Of a stretch of DNA of 64,000 nucleotides, positions 39,531 through 52,975 are shown piece by piece. The DNA is from Lithospermum erythrorhizon (taxonomy: Eukaryota > Streptophyta > Magnoliopsida > Boraginales > Boraginaceae). Made by a program: the position numbers and the translations under genes. Below the pieces are notes generated by a model. The model saw nothing but the letters and a program-made list of their open reading frames with translations. It did not search any database and was not told the origin of the DNA. How positions within the stretch are numbered: position 1 is the first letter of the stretch; each line of letters starts with the position of its first letter. The stretch spans positions 62,001 to 126,000 of the forward strand of contig JADFUC010001160.1 of NCBI GenBank assembly GCA_019722365.1, read 5' to 3'.

Positions 39531-39843
39531 TGGTTATGTTTTTTTAATCCAATTGATGTCGTTCTTAGCTCATGAGAATCTTTGTAAGTTTGTTTAGTTA
39601 ATTATGCTGAAAAAAGATGTATGCATTCTCATGCATTTACTTTATTGGCAAAAGAAAACTATGAAAGTGCATTTTTTGCTATCTCATTCTTTATTATGCT
39701 CTTGATTTTTCAATGCGAAAATTGATGATCGTCTGGTGTTTTATGCAGGTTTAAGAGTTGCACTGGTGACTTTTGAAGCAAGATCTATTTTACTTTAGTT
39801 GAATTCCTTGTCCTTACTGCAGACAGATTACCAAAAAAAACCA

Positions 39844-42811
39844 ATGGAGGCACGCCATACTATGTCCATTCGGCGATCAAGTGCAAATCAACTATGTAAC
39901 TTTGCTTCTTCTGGTTCCATGTCATCTCCGGCACCCACTTTATCCACCACTCATGAAGAGAGATACCCGGAATTCCCCAACTCCCAGCAGTCTACCATGG
40001 AAAGGGAACTTTTACAAAGCCCATATGCCTTTGTTTCTCCATTCGCACCAAACAACGAGGTTGTTGGTCCTTCATATTCATCACCTTCTGTGTTCTCTAC
40101 AGATCTCCATTTTTCATCCCTTCCTCCACAAGGAAACCATCCACAGCAAGCTCCTTTTATTTCTCAATCAATAAATTCCAAGACATCATCCCTGTCACCC
40201 CATTCTTTTTATTCTAGTGCTCGGCCCACCTCATCAAGTCATTATTCTACACAAAACATCAGTTCATGGCCTATAGATTCTCCTCCTACTTTTATTGATT
40301 ATTCAATTAACAACTCCATGCGGAGTAGCCAATTAGAATTTTCTAATTCTGGTGATGGTTCCCTTCCAACTGAGGATCTTAATAAACGAACTGATTTTGA
40401 TTGGGCTGACCACATGATCAGTGATGATGATCATTTGAGTTCTAGTTGGAGCGAGATTTTGGCCGATTCTTTTGCTGCTGATCTAGAGCCTAAGGTGCAT
40501 ACATTTTCCCCAAAAAAGTCTACTCCTAAGCTCATTATATAACAACCTTTTAACATGTAATTCAGGCTTTTCTCCTATTTCTTATGGATTATAAGAGACA
40601 AAGTTGATGCTTTTCCTTCATCTGCTGTAGGTACAACATCAGGTTTCTAATCAAATTAAAAATATGTCTTCAGAGCAGCCCCAAGTTCCACCACCGCTCC
40701 TTAATTCCTCTGGAGAAAATGCTGCTTCTACTCCAGCATCATCTACAAGTGGTGCACCAACAAAACAACGGATGCGATGGACACCTGAACTGCATGAAGC
40801 CTTTGTGGATGCAGTCAACAGGCTTGGAGGAAGTGAAAGTACGTAGATCCCCTGATCTGTGCTTCAAGTAGTATTTTTTTTGGTTAATTGATAGTAATTG
40901 ATTCATTGCACTCTTGATTTGCAGGAGCAACGCCCAAGGGTGTCCTAAAATTATTGAAAGTTGAAGGTTTGACCATCTATCACGTAAAAAGCCACTTGCA
41001 GGTACATTTATGTGAAATTCTCCCAATATAAGTTCGTCCTTTTTCTTTACATCTAAAATGGAGAATGTTTTTCGTTTTGTTTTGTGGAAATGCAGAAATA
41101 TCGAACTGCTAGATTCAAACCTGAGCCATCGGAAGGTATACAAAATTACATCTGCAAATTTTATTATATTTTCGCTTATATATAATTTTGTTAAATGTGG
41201 TTTATCTCAAAAGATATATCTTCTATGACTTAATGGAGTGCTCAGTTTCTTGCAAGTCATGTCCGGAAGAATATCTTGTTTCTAGATTGCAGAACTTACT
41301 AAAAAATTGATTTTATGCAGAACTGGTTTAAGTTTCATACATATGTAATTGGAAAATGATTCTCTTTGTTTTGCTTTACCAAGTTTTAATTAAGGGGTAT
41401 TCTTTCAACATTGACTTATTGAAATTTATATCATATCTTGAACCTTGAACTAAATTTACAATTACATTCCACTCCATTTTACCTAATAAATTTCGTCACC
41501 TGATTACTAGTTTGTTTTTTCTGTATTGTGTTGATTGTGAAGTTCCCATGCCAAGTAATGCTTCTAACTTGACTACATTTAAGTATGTGATTGTGATGTG
41601 TTTCCATCACTTAATGCAAAAGTTTTTCTTGATTACGTAGGTACTTCAGAGAAGAAACCAACTTCAGTTGATGACTTGTACTCTCTGGACCTGAAAACGT
41701 AAGTTACTTGATTGATCTCTATGGAACTAACATAATTTGCAATGCTTAATGCAACAAAATGATGGCGTGGAGACGGTATGCAATTAGATAATATGACTTA
41801 ACATAGAACAGCATTAAAAAAAATTGTGATGATTCTTAAGCTAGTTTGTATAGGAAATATTAGCTCAATTTTAGAACCGTACATCCACGTTGCTGACACA
41901 TGTGTTTTCCACAGTGGTATTGAGATCACTGAAGCATTACGATTGCAGATGGATGTACAGAAGAGGCTGCATGAACAGCTCGAGGTATTACTTATTCCCA
42001 ATGGTCCTGTCTTCATGTCTCATATCTTCCAGGGACTAAAGCATATTTATCTTTCTTATTTTTCTGAAATATCGTGAAGAATCATCTTTTTTTAGAATGC
42101 TAATCAATTGGGTGCTCAATGCTTCATGGTATTCCTTTTGGATTGATCATATTTCGGCATCTTTTGGCTAGTTGCATTTGAAAATTCATAACAATTTTAA
42201 ATGATTCCTTCATTTTCAAGATCTTTGTATCTACTTACTAGTACCCTTCTTCACTGAACTAGCAGTGGCAGTGCCATTCCGTGGCTTTATCATTTGAGTC
42301 TATATAAAGAGTAACTTTGAGTTTCTTGGGTATTATGCCAGGGAGGGTTTCCTAACATATCTCAACACTCCATCAGGGACTGATGATAGTTTGTAATTAG
42401 ATTTTTTGGCAGCAATTGATATTCTTCGGTGGATTTGTTTTTTTGCAGATCCAAAGGAAATTACAGCTGCGGATAGAGGAACAAGGTCGGTACTTACAGA
42501 TGATGTTTGAGAAACAAAACAAGTCAGGAGACGGTGACTTACTTAAGGGTTCATCATCCACCATGGAGGAGAACCCTTCATCACAGGTGACAGATGGAGA
42601 CCCAAATTCCTCTGCCAAAGACGCTCCCAAAGTCCTCCCAACTCCAGAGAATGGAAATCAAACTACTGTTGCCACAGTGTCTGTAAACGTTTCTCAGAAA
42701 CCAGGAGAGGACCAAAATGCATCTGAAACTGAAGCTCAAGATGATTGCAATGGTAATGCAGCTTGCACATCAATTCCGCCACCATCTAAGCGAGCCAAAA
42801 CAGACGAATAA
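39844..42811 (+). CDS. PHR1: PHR1-like MYB-CC (GARP) transcription factor
   Basis: Seven coding exons join in phase: 39844-40494, 40631-40838, 40925-41001, 41096-41135, 41641-41698, 41915-41984 and 42449-42811, giving 488 residues. The start is ATG 39844 ([17 protein letters not shown]); the frame is open upstream without an ATG. The N-terminus has PHR1-type blocks such as [19 protein letters not shown]. The GARP MYB repeat (about 264-318) contains [20 protein letters not shown] and ends with the diagnostic SHLQKYR. The coiled coil (about 345-395) includes [18 protein letters not shown], used for dimerisation and SPX binding. The C-terminus is acidic and ends in a basic [14 protein letters not shown] proteins activate phosphate-starvation genes through P1BS sites and are held back by SPX-inositol pyrophosphate. 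Orthology to PHR1 versus PHL1 is not resolved. Confidence 0.92.
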
Positions 42812-43521
42812 GTCTACCAAATTGTCGTAGGACTGCAGATTGGATATTGAAAGCTGGGAAATGTTTAGCTTTGAACTCAATAATTAGTTTGGTACTCTTA
42901 TAATATTTCAGATAATAGCTAACTATTCCTAACATGTTTGAGTAGATAATGGGTTTTGTTTTCGTAGACGCTAAAACCTTTTTGAGGTTTCTGCTATAAC
43001 CATTATCTTTTTCAGGCATCTTGTTAGCAGGAAAAATAGATCTCTTGCATTGCATTGTAACGCCATGAATGTTTTGTTGTCTATTATGGTTATCAAGGAT
43101 GATTAAATGCCCTATTATGTCCTGTGAATGATTAACTGACCAATTGTGCCCATGTCTGTGCTGAGATTTATGAGTGTTGCTCGGACGTTTTAATTGACGT
43201 TTTCGCTTTTCGAGAGGAAGCGTTGAACCATATAATCACTTATTATTCTTTAGTTATTCGAATGAATGAACATGGATTTGAATGTTCAATGAAATGAAAT
43301 AATACTTCCCTAGTTTCTGTGTAATTGTTATGTAATAAAGTGATTAAAATGTATGTAATTATAAGCAGCTCATCCTATATGATTAGACTAATGGAGTAAT
43401 CAATCTATAGTGGCTGCTCGTCTAGTTATCCTAGAAACAACAACCCCCAACCTCAGTAAAGAAATGGATTTGCTGATATGTACAGTTATCAGGTATACTA
43501 TTCTTGGAAAGTGGAAACTGT
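42812..43521. other. Spacer between convergent PHR1-like and MIK2-like genes
   Basis: AT-rich 3' flanks of two convergent genes. No additional gene is seen. Confidence 0.6.
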
Positions 43522-46500
43522 TTACTTGCTCATCTTCATTGTTCTCAGTAGTACAGATTGAGTTTGAACAGAGAGTTCTTGTGCAACATAACGCATGGAA
43601 GGTCTTGAGTCAGGCTTGCTATTTGTGCATGCTAGTGCCACGTTAACAACGAATGCCACTTCCTCGGCCAGTTCATCCGTGGGAGGTGAAAGTCGTGGAT
43701 CGAGCAAATCTTTCATAAAAACATCGGAATTGCTGCTTGGTGTTGATTCAGTCATTACTGAGGTCAACGAAGATAGGAACTCGCCTGGGTGTTTTCCCAT
43801 CATGATTTCAAGAGCCACCACGCCAAAGCTGTAAACGTCGCATTTTTCTGTGATCCGCATGGTAAAAGCAAGTTCTACAAACAGAAGATGTTGGGGTCAT
43901 TCTTTTGATAATTACAGGAAGCAAACCAGCTACACAATAATATTCAGTCATGATTAATTATAGATGGACATGAGCAAAATATGTTGAGTACCTGGTGCCA
44001 TATAACCATATGAGCCGGCTGCTGTAGTCATATTGGATATATCTGCATTCAGATATCTTGCAATGCCGAAGTCTGAGAGCCGGGGCTCATTTTCCATCTC
44101 TAGCAGAATATTGTTCGATGTTACATCCCGGTGAACAATGGGTGGAATGCAGTCATGATGCAAATAAGCAAGTGCATGCGCCACTCCTTGGACGATTTTC
44201 ACTCTCGTGAACCAGTTCAGGTTTGCTGCCTCCTGATCATTATAGAGAACTTTCCCTAAGCTGCCTCTTTCCATATATTCATAGACTAAGTACAAGCCTC
44301 CATTCTTTGAACAAAAGCCATAGAGCTTTATGATATTTCTGTGGCGTACTACTGTCAACGTTTTGATCTCATTCTCAAAACTCTGGGGATTTGTCTCTGG
44401 GATGTCGATGGAATCTGAAAAATTGAGCTTCTTGACAGCCACAGTTTGACCAGTTAATAGAACTGCTCTATAAACAATTCCAAATCCTCCTCTTCCAATA
44501 CAATACTTCTCACTGAATTGTTCAGTTGCTTTGGCAATATCTGCAAATGAAAACTTGCCTTCTCTTCCGCAAGTCAGTGATTCAGAATACTCGTAATGAT
44601 TTCTACTTGATGTCTCCTTCTCATTTTTGTTCCTCTTTCGTTGAGATACTAGAACAATGATCACCAAAATTAGGAGGCTAACAACAGGAACGACAATGCT
44701 AATTACAATCTTTGTATTTTTGACATTCGACTTTTTAGTTCTTGAAGCTACTTCACAAGAGGATAATCCTCCTGCTTCTTTACATAAACCAGAGTTTCCA
44801 GTGAACGCTATTTCTGGGGCTTCTTGAAATATTTTACTATCTGGTATGGGTCCAGACAACTCATTGAAGGAGAAATCAATATCTTGCAAGCTAATCATGC
44901 CAGTCAACGCAGAAGGAATGTCACCCGAGAGCTGATTATGTGACAGATTAAGAGTTTCCAATGTGTTGAGCTTTCCCAAATCAGGTGGGATCCTCCCGGA
45001 GAGTTTATTGTTACTAAGATCCAGCTGATACTGCAAGCTCGTCAATTTTCCAACTTCAGATGGAATATTTTCTGTCAAGAAGTTGTTCCTTAAGTTCAAG
45101 CTTGTCAAGCTCTCACAGTTTCCTAACTCTGCTGGAATGGGTCCTGTCAAATTGTTGGCTGACAGATCAAGATTTTGGAGCTTAGTTAAATCACCGAAGC
45201 TAGAAGGGATCTGACCGAGCAAGCGATTGTTGCTCAAGTTAAGATTTAGCAGGCTCAGATTTCCCAACTGAGGTGGAATTTTACCCGTCAGATCGTTTGA
45301 GTCCAAGACCAGGACTCTCAACTGAGTCAAATTTCCTAGCTCAATCGGGATCACACCGGAAATGCTGTTTCCATCCATTTGCAGATATGTAAGCTTCAAG
45401 CATTGTCCCCACTCTGGTGAAAGCTGTCCAGTCAAATTGTTACCACTGAGAGAGATGAATTCCAGTTTGGGATGAACTCCAAATGCATCTGAAAGATTCC
45501 CAGAGAATTGGTTTTCTTCAAGCCTTACTCTGACCAAGTCAGTGCAATTCCTCAAACATTTTGGTAATGTGCCACTAAACTTATTTCTGTTCACTGTGAA
45601 CTGTTGAAGAGCAATCCCACTGCATAATTCAGGAGGTAATTCACCGAAGAAGCTATTATTTGAAAAGCTAACATTTGCCAGGAGAGGGATATTCTTACCA
45701 AAATCACTTGGTATTTTGCCTGAGAAGTTATTACTAAAAAGGGAGATACCCTGAAGGTTAGTAAGATTAGAAACGCTTTCAGGCAACTTTCCATTCAACT
45801 GGTTAGAATTAAGGTCAAGACTGATGAGGGAAGTCAATTTTCCAATCTCTCTTGGAAGTGCACCACTGAGGTGGTTGTTGGAAAGCTGTATGGCTGTAAG
45901 AAGTGTGAGGTCCCCAATTGTGGGAGGTATAGGCCCTGTAAGCTGGTTTCCTGAGAGGTCTAAAGAAGTCAAACTCTTCAGTTTACCAATCTCCTCAGGG
46001 ATAGAACCCGAAAAACTGTTATCGAACAAGAAAAGAATATTCAGGTTGGTCATTGCACCAACTTCAGATGGAATGTCCCCAGTAAACTCGTTGTTCTGAA
46101 GCTGGAGCGATATCAGTTCTGTCCAATTTGAAAAGAAATGAGGTGAGATCACACCCGAGAAAGAATTACCGGATAATCCCAACTCTGTCAACTTGGTCAG
46201 GTTGGAGAGTGACAATGGCAGACCCCCTGATAGTTCGTTATCAGCAAGAGCCAAGAAGGTGAGGTTCTTGCATTGCCCAAGCTCAGAAGGAATTGAAGAA
46301 TTGAGGCCACTGTTATGAAGATCTAGTATCTGAAGCTCTTTGAGTTGGCCAATGGAAGATGGAATTTTACCTTCCATGGAATTGATATATAATTCAAGGA
46401 TCTCAAGACCTGGTATTGAATAGATGGTGTCAGGGATTGAGCCTGCGAACCTGTTATTTCCAAGCCGAAGATCTCTTAGCTTGTATAGCTTAGTTATATT

Positions 46501-47283
46501 TGAGGGAAATGGCCCCTCAAATGAATTTTCTGTCAGATTTAGGTACTCAAGTTGCCTTAAATTGTTGAACAATGATTCAGGAACAGGTCCAGTGAATTTG
46601 TTTAGCGACAAGTCGAGATATGTCAGATTTCGACAATCCAAAACAAAACCAGGGAATCCAATATCCAGTTCGTTGAGCGAAAAACTGAGGCGTCTCAACG
46701 ATGGCATGCCCCGGAATTTAGACCAATCTGAAGTTACCAAAAAGTTGAATCCGAGGTCTAAGTACCATACTTTCTGAAGGTTTCCTATTTGATATGGGAT
46801 GGAACCATTCAGGCTGTTGTTAAAGAAGCTAACATATTGAAGCTCAGTCAACTTTCCAATCTGTGTTGGAATTATGTCTTCAAAAAGGTTACTGCCCAAG
46901 TCTAGAAATGTAAGCTTGGAGAGATCACCAATGCTTGGAGGTATCGAACCGCTGAGGTTGTTGGAGTTGACATTGAAACTCATGAGATCAGGAAATGAAG
47001 TAAGATTTAATGCTGCTAGTGTACCTGTGAGGCCTGCATCCTGTAAGTTTATCTCATCAACTGTTCCACCAGTGTTGCAGACTATGCCTGTCCAGTTGCA
47101 AACATTTCTTGTAGTTGAAAGAGACCAGGAATTGAGGACTTTGGAAGAAGATGGTAATAGGCTATTTTTCCATCTCAATAGAGCTTCTGCTTCTGTTCTT
47201 GGTGATGATATTATCAGATAAGGATAGAAACTGAAAACAAGAACATGCAGAAGAAGAAAACTGCTGATTCTTGATATTACCAT
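43522..47283 (-). CDS. LRR receptor-like kinase, MIK2-like
   Basis: Two exons on the minus strand, 47283-43992 and 43874-43522, join inside the APE motif (GSYGYMAP then [11 protein letters not shown]) to give 1214 residues. It has a signal peptide (about 1-26), an LRRNT domain with a CNWTGIVCN cysteine pair, and an unusually long run of roughly 28-30 LRRs. The membrane span is near 857-878. The kinase has glycine loop [11 protein letters not shown], Lys951 in [15 protein letters not shown] with Asp1053 and a DFG segment, so it is an RD kinase with no missing catalytic residue. The sequence resembles the MDIS1-INTERACTING RECEPTOR LIKE KINASE 2 group. MIK2 itself perceives SCOOP peptides, but this longer ectodomain suggests a paralogous lineage whose ligand is unknown. 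Confidence 0.9.
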
Positions 47284-48789
47284 TCTTTGTTTTGGTTCAG
47301 GAATATTTGGTGGTCTAAATTATGTTTCAGAAGTAGAATATGCAAAAGAAGATGGAGACTACACTGTCTACATGAATGTTAAGCAAGCATGCATAAAAAG
47401 AAAGGAAAATGTGGAACTCATTTGGCCAAAGTATTACTTCAAAATATCATGGTAGTCAGCATCATTAGCTTTTACTAATTTGGTTTTTAAATATAATAAC
47501 CACCACATGTTAATACCTTAGGGAGATTACATGTTTTTTTTTAACCAACAAGCTTACATAATTTAACCGTTGAATTATTTATTTAATTGCCAATTTGTGA
47601 TTTGAGGTGATGATAAAACAAGGGTAAATCAATCTTTTCACTTTATTGATGAGGGGTAATTTAATCTTTTAACATTATTAATTTATAAATTGCACAAATT
47701 TTAAGTTCAGTTTTGTCGTCCGTGTCGTTCGAAATCCATGCATTCCTTCCAATTTTTCCCAAATGTTGGCAATTAATCATTATTAACTGCATAAATCCGT
47801 TTATTTACATTCAATTTTTTTTTTTTAATTTGAATTATCTATTTTATGAAAAATTACTATTTTATCCTTTTATAAGCAAGTTTCTCGAATGAAAATATTG
47901 GCAGACAGTGAAGGGATGGCACTATATAATAGTGGTTGTGTTATCTTCAACTAAGATGTCAGAGATGGATTCATAAGTCATTTCATGGCAACAGAAATGC
48001 AATGGCATGTGCTATCGCATTCCATTAGCCATCAAGACACCACTAGCCTATGACAGTTGAAATATTGGAATATATTTCTTTTCCATTAACTATTTCCTCT
48101 GGCTTTTATATTTTATGGAAGACATATATATTGAATGTCACACTTATTTTACTAACTAAAATATGATAAACTGGTAGTTATAGATCTTAAACACTATATA
48201 ATGTATTTGAGAAAGTTGATTGCACTAATTTTACATTTACGATAAAATTCGACACCTAAAAGGTTTAAAGTCAATAATTTGTTAATAAAAAAAAGTAATA
48301 AAATGTATAGAATGTGACATATTTGTAATACTACACTAATATAAAAATATGAAAGTGAAAAACAAGGTCATTAATCTTAGACATTATTTCAAAAATAATT
48401 TGATAAAATAAAATAGGAATAAGCAAAAGTCCACTCAAATAATTTGTCATTAATCATTATTACCTTAATCTGGTGTCAAAAGTTAATCTTTGACAGACAA
48501 TGAAGTTTAAAATTAAGGAATTAACAGATATCCTAAAATGTATTTGATTGAAGGTAACAGGAGATAATATTTCTCGATCAATTTGTTTTGTGTGAAAAAG
48601 CCTACTCAAGAATTGTGGATCACAAAATAACCATAATCATAAAATAAGTTACAACAAACAAAGAATATTGATATACCCACTGCATAACTCAAAACATGGG
48701 AACAATAGTTTGCAATCCAATCCAGAGAAAAATTTAAAGATTTCTCGCAAACTTATACACAAATGTCATGGAGGACAAACTAGTCTATA
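47284..48789. other. Intergenic, AT-rich, no gene seen
   Basis: Contains the promoter of the MIK2-like gene (right of 47283) and the 3' flank of the next minus-strand gene. A 72-codon ORF at 48668-48886 is the antisense shadow of the last exon of that gene. Confidence 0.6.
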
Positions 48790-51490
48790 TCAATCGAGCT
48801 CTGCAGCACCTCCACTGTTCAAAGCTCTTTCCAGCCTCGTCTCAAAAGGAGTCGAATGCCATTCGACTTTCTTGTCCTGTAAATAAACGTTGAAATGGTT
48901 AGAAGTAGATACTGCTAAAAATAAAAAATCTACCCGCCATGTAAGTAGTAATTGTCAAGTACCTCTCTGTATTTGCTGGTTGTATTTGGTATGCCTTTGA
49001 AGGAAGACTTTGATCCAGGAGCAGAATCCTTCGTTGAGCTTGTGTCGTTCCAGTAGGTCCCGACAGTGCCTATGATCGCCATGTCATCAGGGCTATGGGT
49101 GGGCGATTTCCTTGGGGAGTTAATCGCAGACTTATTTCCTTTAAAGGGAGAAATTGATCCATCAGAATCCTTCTTTGAGCTTCTGTTGTTCCAGTAGGTC
49201 CCGACAGTACCTATGATCGGCATGTCATCAGGGCTATGGGAGGGTGATTTCCTTGGGGAGATAGTTGCAGACATATATCTCAGCTCCTCCACTGTTAATA
49301 CACCTAAAATTGGCCTGTCCTCAAAGCTTATCGGAGAATTGGAACACTGAGAACCACTCCTCTCTGATGTGATAGTTTCCAGCCCACTGCTACGATTGGT
49401 CTTTTTAACGGGAGTTGTTTCAGGAGAAACTAGCCAATTCGAGAGACTAGCATCCACAGCTGTATCTTGATTGGTATTCTTAAGTTGATTTGGTTTGGGT
49501 TTGGACAACGATGATAGATGCTTAAACGAGGGCTCTGAGCTAACTGACATTCGAGGTGCTTCAAAATCTGCAGCAGAGTTCTCTTTTTGCGGCTTCAAGG
49601 AAAGGGGAGTTCCTTTTGATTTCGCAGCTTTCCACTGAGAAAGGTTCTCAACTGGATTGAGTACTGGATGGACATATGTGCTTCTATCTCTTGCGTAACC
49701 AGCCTTCACACCATTCCCTTCATCAGCTAAGCCAGACGCTTTAAACGGACTATTCACTTCCTCCGAATTCATGCGAACCAAAGGCTTTTTTGTCAACAAT
49801 CCCGTTAACTCGGTCACACCTGATTCTGACCACACTTCTTTCTCCTGACTCCCACCAAATTTCCTAACACCATGATCATCAATTTCCCCAACGTCATCTC
49901 CATCATCATCATCATCGTCCAAGTCACTATCACCATATTCTTCAGCTTCATCATCACTTTCTCTGCAATTCTGGTACCTATGATTTTGCGGGTAAGATCC
50001 AGCACTCGATGTGTTGGAATCATTTCCAGAAACCGAATCATCATCCCTCAACTTAACTACACTTTCCTTGAATTCTTCTCTAACTCTATCTTCTCCAAGC
50101 AAAGAATCAGTACTATCAAAGACTTGAACAGGTTCATAAGTCTTAACATTGGAATCAAATGTCACCCTCTTTTTAGGACTGGTGCTGAATTGCTCCTCAG
50201 GCACACTTCAACATCAAAAATCGAATAGGAAGAATTAAAATAACAGATCAAAGATAAAACCTGACTAAAAACACCGAAGACTAAGATTGAACAAAATCAA
50301 TCACTCACGTTTGTTCAGGGACAACGTCAACAGGTACTGTTGCTCTCTTAGGGGTACCATGGTCTACACGAGTTCCCCTTTCAGCAGCATTCCGCATTCC
50401 ATGCCTCTGCTGTAATTTTAGCAATCACAAGAATTTAACTTAACAGCTTTGGACAACATTAAGGCTCAAATTTAAGGCACAAATCTACTGCTCCCTCCAT
50501 TTCAATGGTAATTGAGATATTTTTATTCAACAAAAGTCAACCCAAGTTTGAAGCTATAATTCATTCGTTTTAACTTTATATTTATATCAAAAGATTAATA
50601 AAATTAAATAATATGCACTACATACTTGTGTGGTAACATGTCGCACGTTAATAACAAAATATTTAAATAAGATTAATTTAGCGTCAAATTTGAGCATTTT
50701 TACTACTAAGTCAAACCTCCAAGTTAAATTGCAATCGAAGTAGTACTTAATTGCAAAGTTCCAGTAATCTGACCAATTTATATCCATAGAAAAGAAAGAA
50801 ACAACGAATCAATCCAAACTTTTGCCCAAATTCCATCCTTCATCCCCTCTTTTTCATAATTTTCAAAAAATACCATCATAGCAATTAGCAACCAAGGGAA
50901 AACACAAAATCCCCTCTCGTATCATCAAAGAATTAAACTTTAACCAGTAAAAAAACACCCCATTTCCTTCATCTATGTATCTAACTTTACAAAATTACCA
51001 TCAAAGACTGAAACTTTGACCAGTAGAAAAACACCCATTTCTTTCATCTAATTATACAAAATTACCATAAAAAAAACCACTTATCCAACCCCCTTACACG
51101 GCTCAGACACCATCGAATAATGTATTATCTGACCCCTTACCCTGCTTCGTGACATATCAATGTTAATGTTAATGTACCATCAAATCGTGACATATCAATG
51201 TTAATGTACCATCCAAGAATGTACTATCCTACCTCTTACCGCTTAGACAGTAGCCTCTTCAAAATTATCGGGACACGTTAATATTAATGTACCATCAAAG
51301 AATGAAACTTTAACCAGTAACAAAACTATTAATCAAAAAATCCAAAATTATTAATCAAATTCAACTAACCTAAAATCCCAAAAAAATTAAACACACTAAA
51401 AAAAATGCTTACTTGGCATTTAGGGATTTTGTTGTTCCTCTTATTTCTACGTGTACCGTCCTTACCAAAACAGTCAAGAAAACACCCCAT
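48790..51490 (-). CDS. Plant-specific MGCFL protein (At1g04030/At5g44040-like, often named eisosome SEG2-like)
   Basis: Four exons on the minus strand: 51490-51413, 50409-50309, 50205-48963 and 48876-48790, giving 502 residues with consistent phases. It starts MGCFLDCFGK: Gly2 with Cys3 and Cys7 is a good myristoylation/palmitoylation site, so plasma-membrane attachment is likely. Other landmarks are KKRVTFDSNVKTYEPV (about 70-85), an acidic run of Asp/Glu/Gly (about 150-170), VEELRYMSA, two adjacent SPRKSPxHSPDDM...GTVGTYWN repeats (376-422 and 423-463), and an end with WHSTPFETRLERAL. The acceptor of exon 2 is a CAGCAG tandem site. The function of the family is unknown to me; the database-style name says little. 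Low-complexity composition suggests a largely disordered protein. Confidence 0.86.
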
Positions 51491-52975
51491 TGATTTCAAG
51501 AAAGTTGCAAAACCCAACCAAAGGGTTTCTTGAAAATCAACAACAGTTTTTTTTATGGTAAAATGATCATCATCTTCTTGTTATTATGAATAAAGAAAAA
51601 GTCATATGGGGAGCGTTTTGCAAAAAGTTGATAATATTTAACACAAACAAAAATATTTACATCAAAGCTCGACTATTTAAAAGTCAAAAAAGTCAAACTA
51701 GACAATCTTTTGGTGAACTGATGAAAAGATTATTTTCTTTTATTTTATGCCAATCACAAACAAAAAATCAAAACGAGAACCTAATTTAAGATTTCTTGTA
51801 AAAAAAGCCCTTCAATTTCGTGATGTAATCGTTGCTTTTAGGAATGAAAGTACTATTTATCTTGATGTTCTCCTATTTGTAAGCGTAGTGTTTTTTTTTT
51901 TAAATCCAACCTCATTATTACGATTAATATGTCCACTGCACTAACCCTACCGATTTTGTAAGTATAGTGATTTTTTTCCGGTATGAGAATATTTTATAAC
52001 TCTCTATGAATCGAACTCAAAACCTCTCATACGGAAAAATATGATAACCATTGCCTAGTGCCCTCAGATAAAGGTTGAATGTAAGCATGTTAAAAAAAAA
52101 AAAAAAGAACCCACCCACCGCCCCTTACAAACGAAAATCAACCTAAGACCTCTAATCAAGCAGCGCCTCTAACCACTAGGACATTCATGTAAGTATAGTG
52201 TTTTTTTTCGTATTTAAGTTAACGCTTTTATAAGCATCATTGCTCTCGAACCCAAAGCACCTCTCATACGAAGCATTGCAAGGATGTGAAGATATTTGAA
52301 TGTAAAGCAAATCATTTAAGAAACCGCATGTATAATATGTTGTCAAGTGTTCAATATAGTATACATGTGCCAGAAAAATAGAGGATCAAATACCTCAACT
52401 TTTTATTATAAATTGACACATGTATATGCTTATTTATCCGATACAAGCGCATTTGCCCATTGCTTGAACGGAGCCACTAAGGTTGAAATAGTTATTTCAC
52501 CCCTTTTGATTTACTGTTTTAGTGTGCAAATAGTGTTGCCTGATGATGATTTATCATATATGTATCATGTATGTGCAATATTTGAATGTGGTTTTAGTTC
52601 GTGTGATATTTTATGTTATAGTAACAAATTATTTGTATATATACTTTAATTATCAAATATGAACTTTTTAGGACATTGCTTATCTCATTGTGAAGAGTCG
52701 ATGAATCCCGCATGTCAAATTATTATTGAGTACTATAGAGTTTGATTAACTTTATTGACCCTTGATTAATTTATTGAAAAAGTATAAATAAATGTCTCTT
52801 GGAGTAATTCAATTGTAAATTAAATACCTAATGGAGCAACTATAGAAAAAAATATTTATTAGGTGTCTTGAAGAGGTTTGAGTGGAATTTCACCAAATGG
52901 AGTGATTTGTTAGCAATACAAGATTCTCCAAAACAAAAATGTTTCAATTAAGACACAATTAAAGTTGTAGATTTA
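51491..52975. other. Intergenic with SINE-like fragments
   Basis: No coding exon is supported. The part 51870-52300 holds three related tRNA-like/SINE-like modules on the minus strand; the rest is AT-rich. Confidence 0.5.
51870..52300 (-). repeat. Three SINE-like modules with tRNA-like boxes
   Basis: Read on the minus strand, modules carry CTAGTGGTTAGAGGCGCTG or its variants (A-box-like) and GAGAGGTTTTGAGTTCGATTC or GCTTTGGGTTCGAGAGC (B-box-like). Each is followed by AAAAACACTATACTTAC. On the plus strand the marker GTAAGTATAGTGTTTTTTTT recurs near 51880, 51958 and 52192. This resembles tandem or nested fragments of a tRNA-derived SINE; completeness is doubtful. Confidence 0.5.

Noticed and set aside
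43954..43994. Apparent truncation of the MIK2-like kinase after MAPG
   Set aside because: The GT at 43991-43990 is a good donor and the frame resumes in phase at 43874 completing APE; it is an intron, not a break.
46424..47221. Plus-strand ORFs antisense to the MIK2-like LRRs
   Set aside because: Periodic antisense shadows of leucine-rich repeats.
49814..50228. Met/Ile-rich ORFs overlapping the MGCFL gene
   Set aside because: Frame shadows of the GAT/GAC (Asp) run in the true exon.
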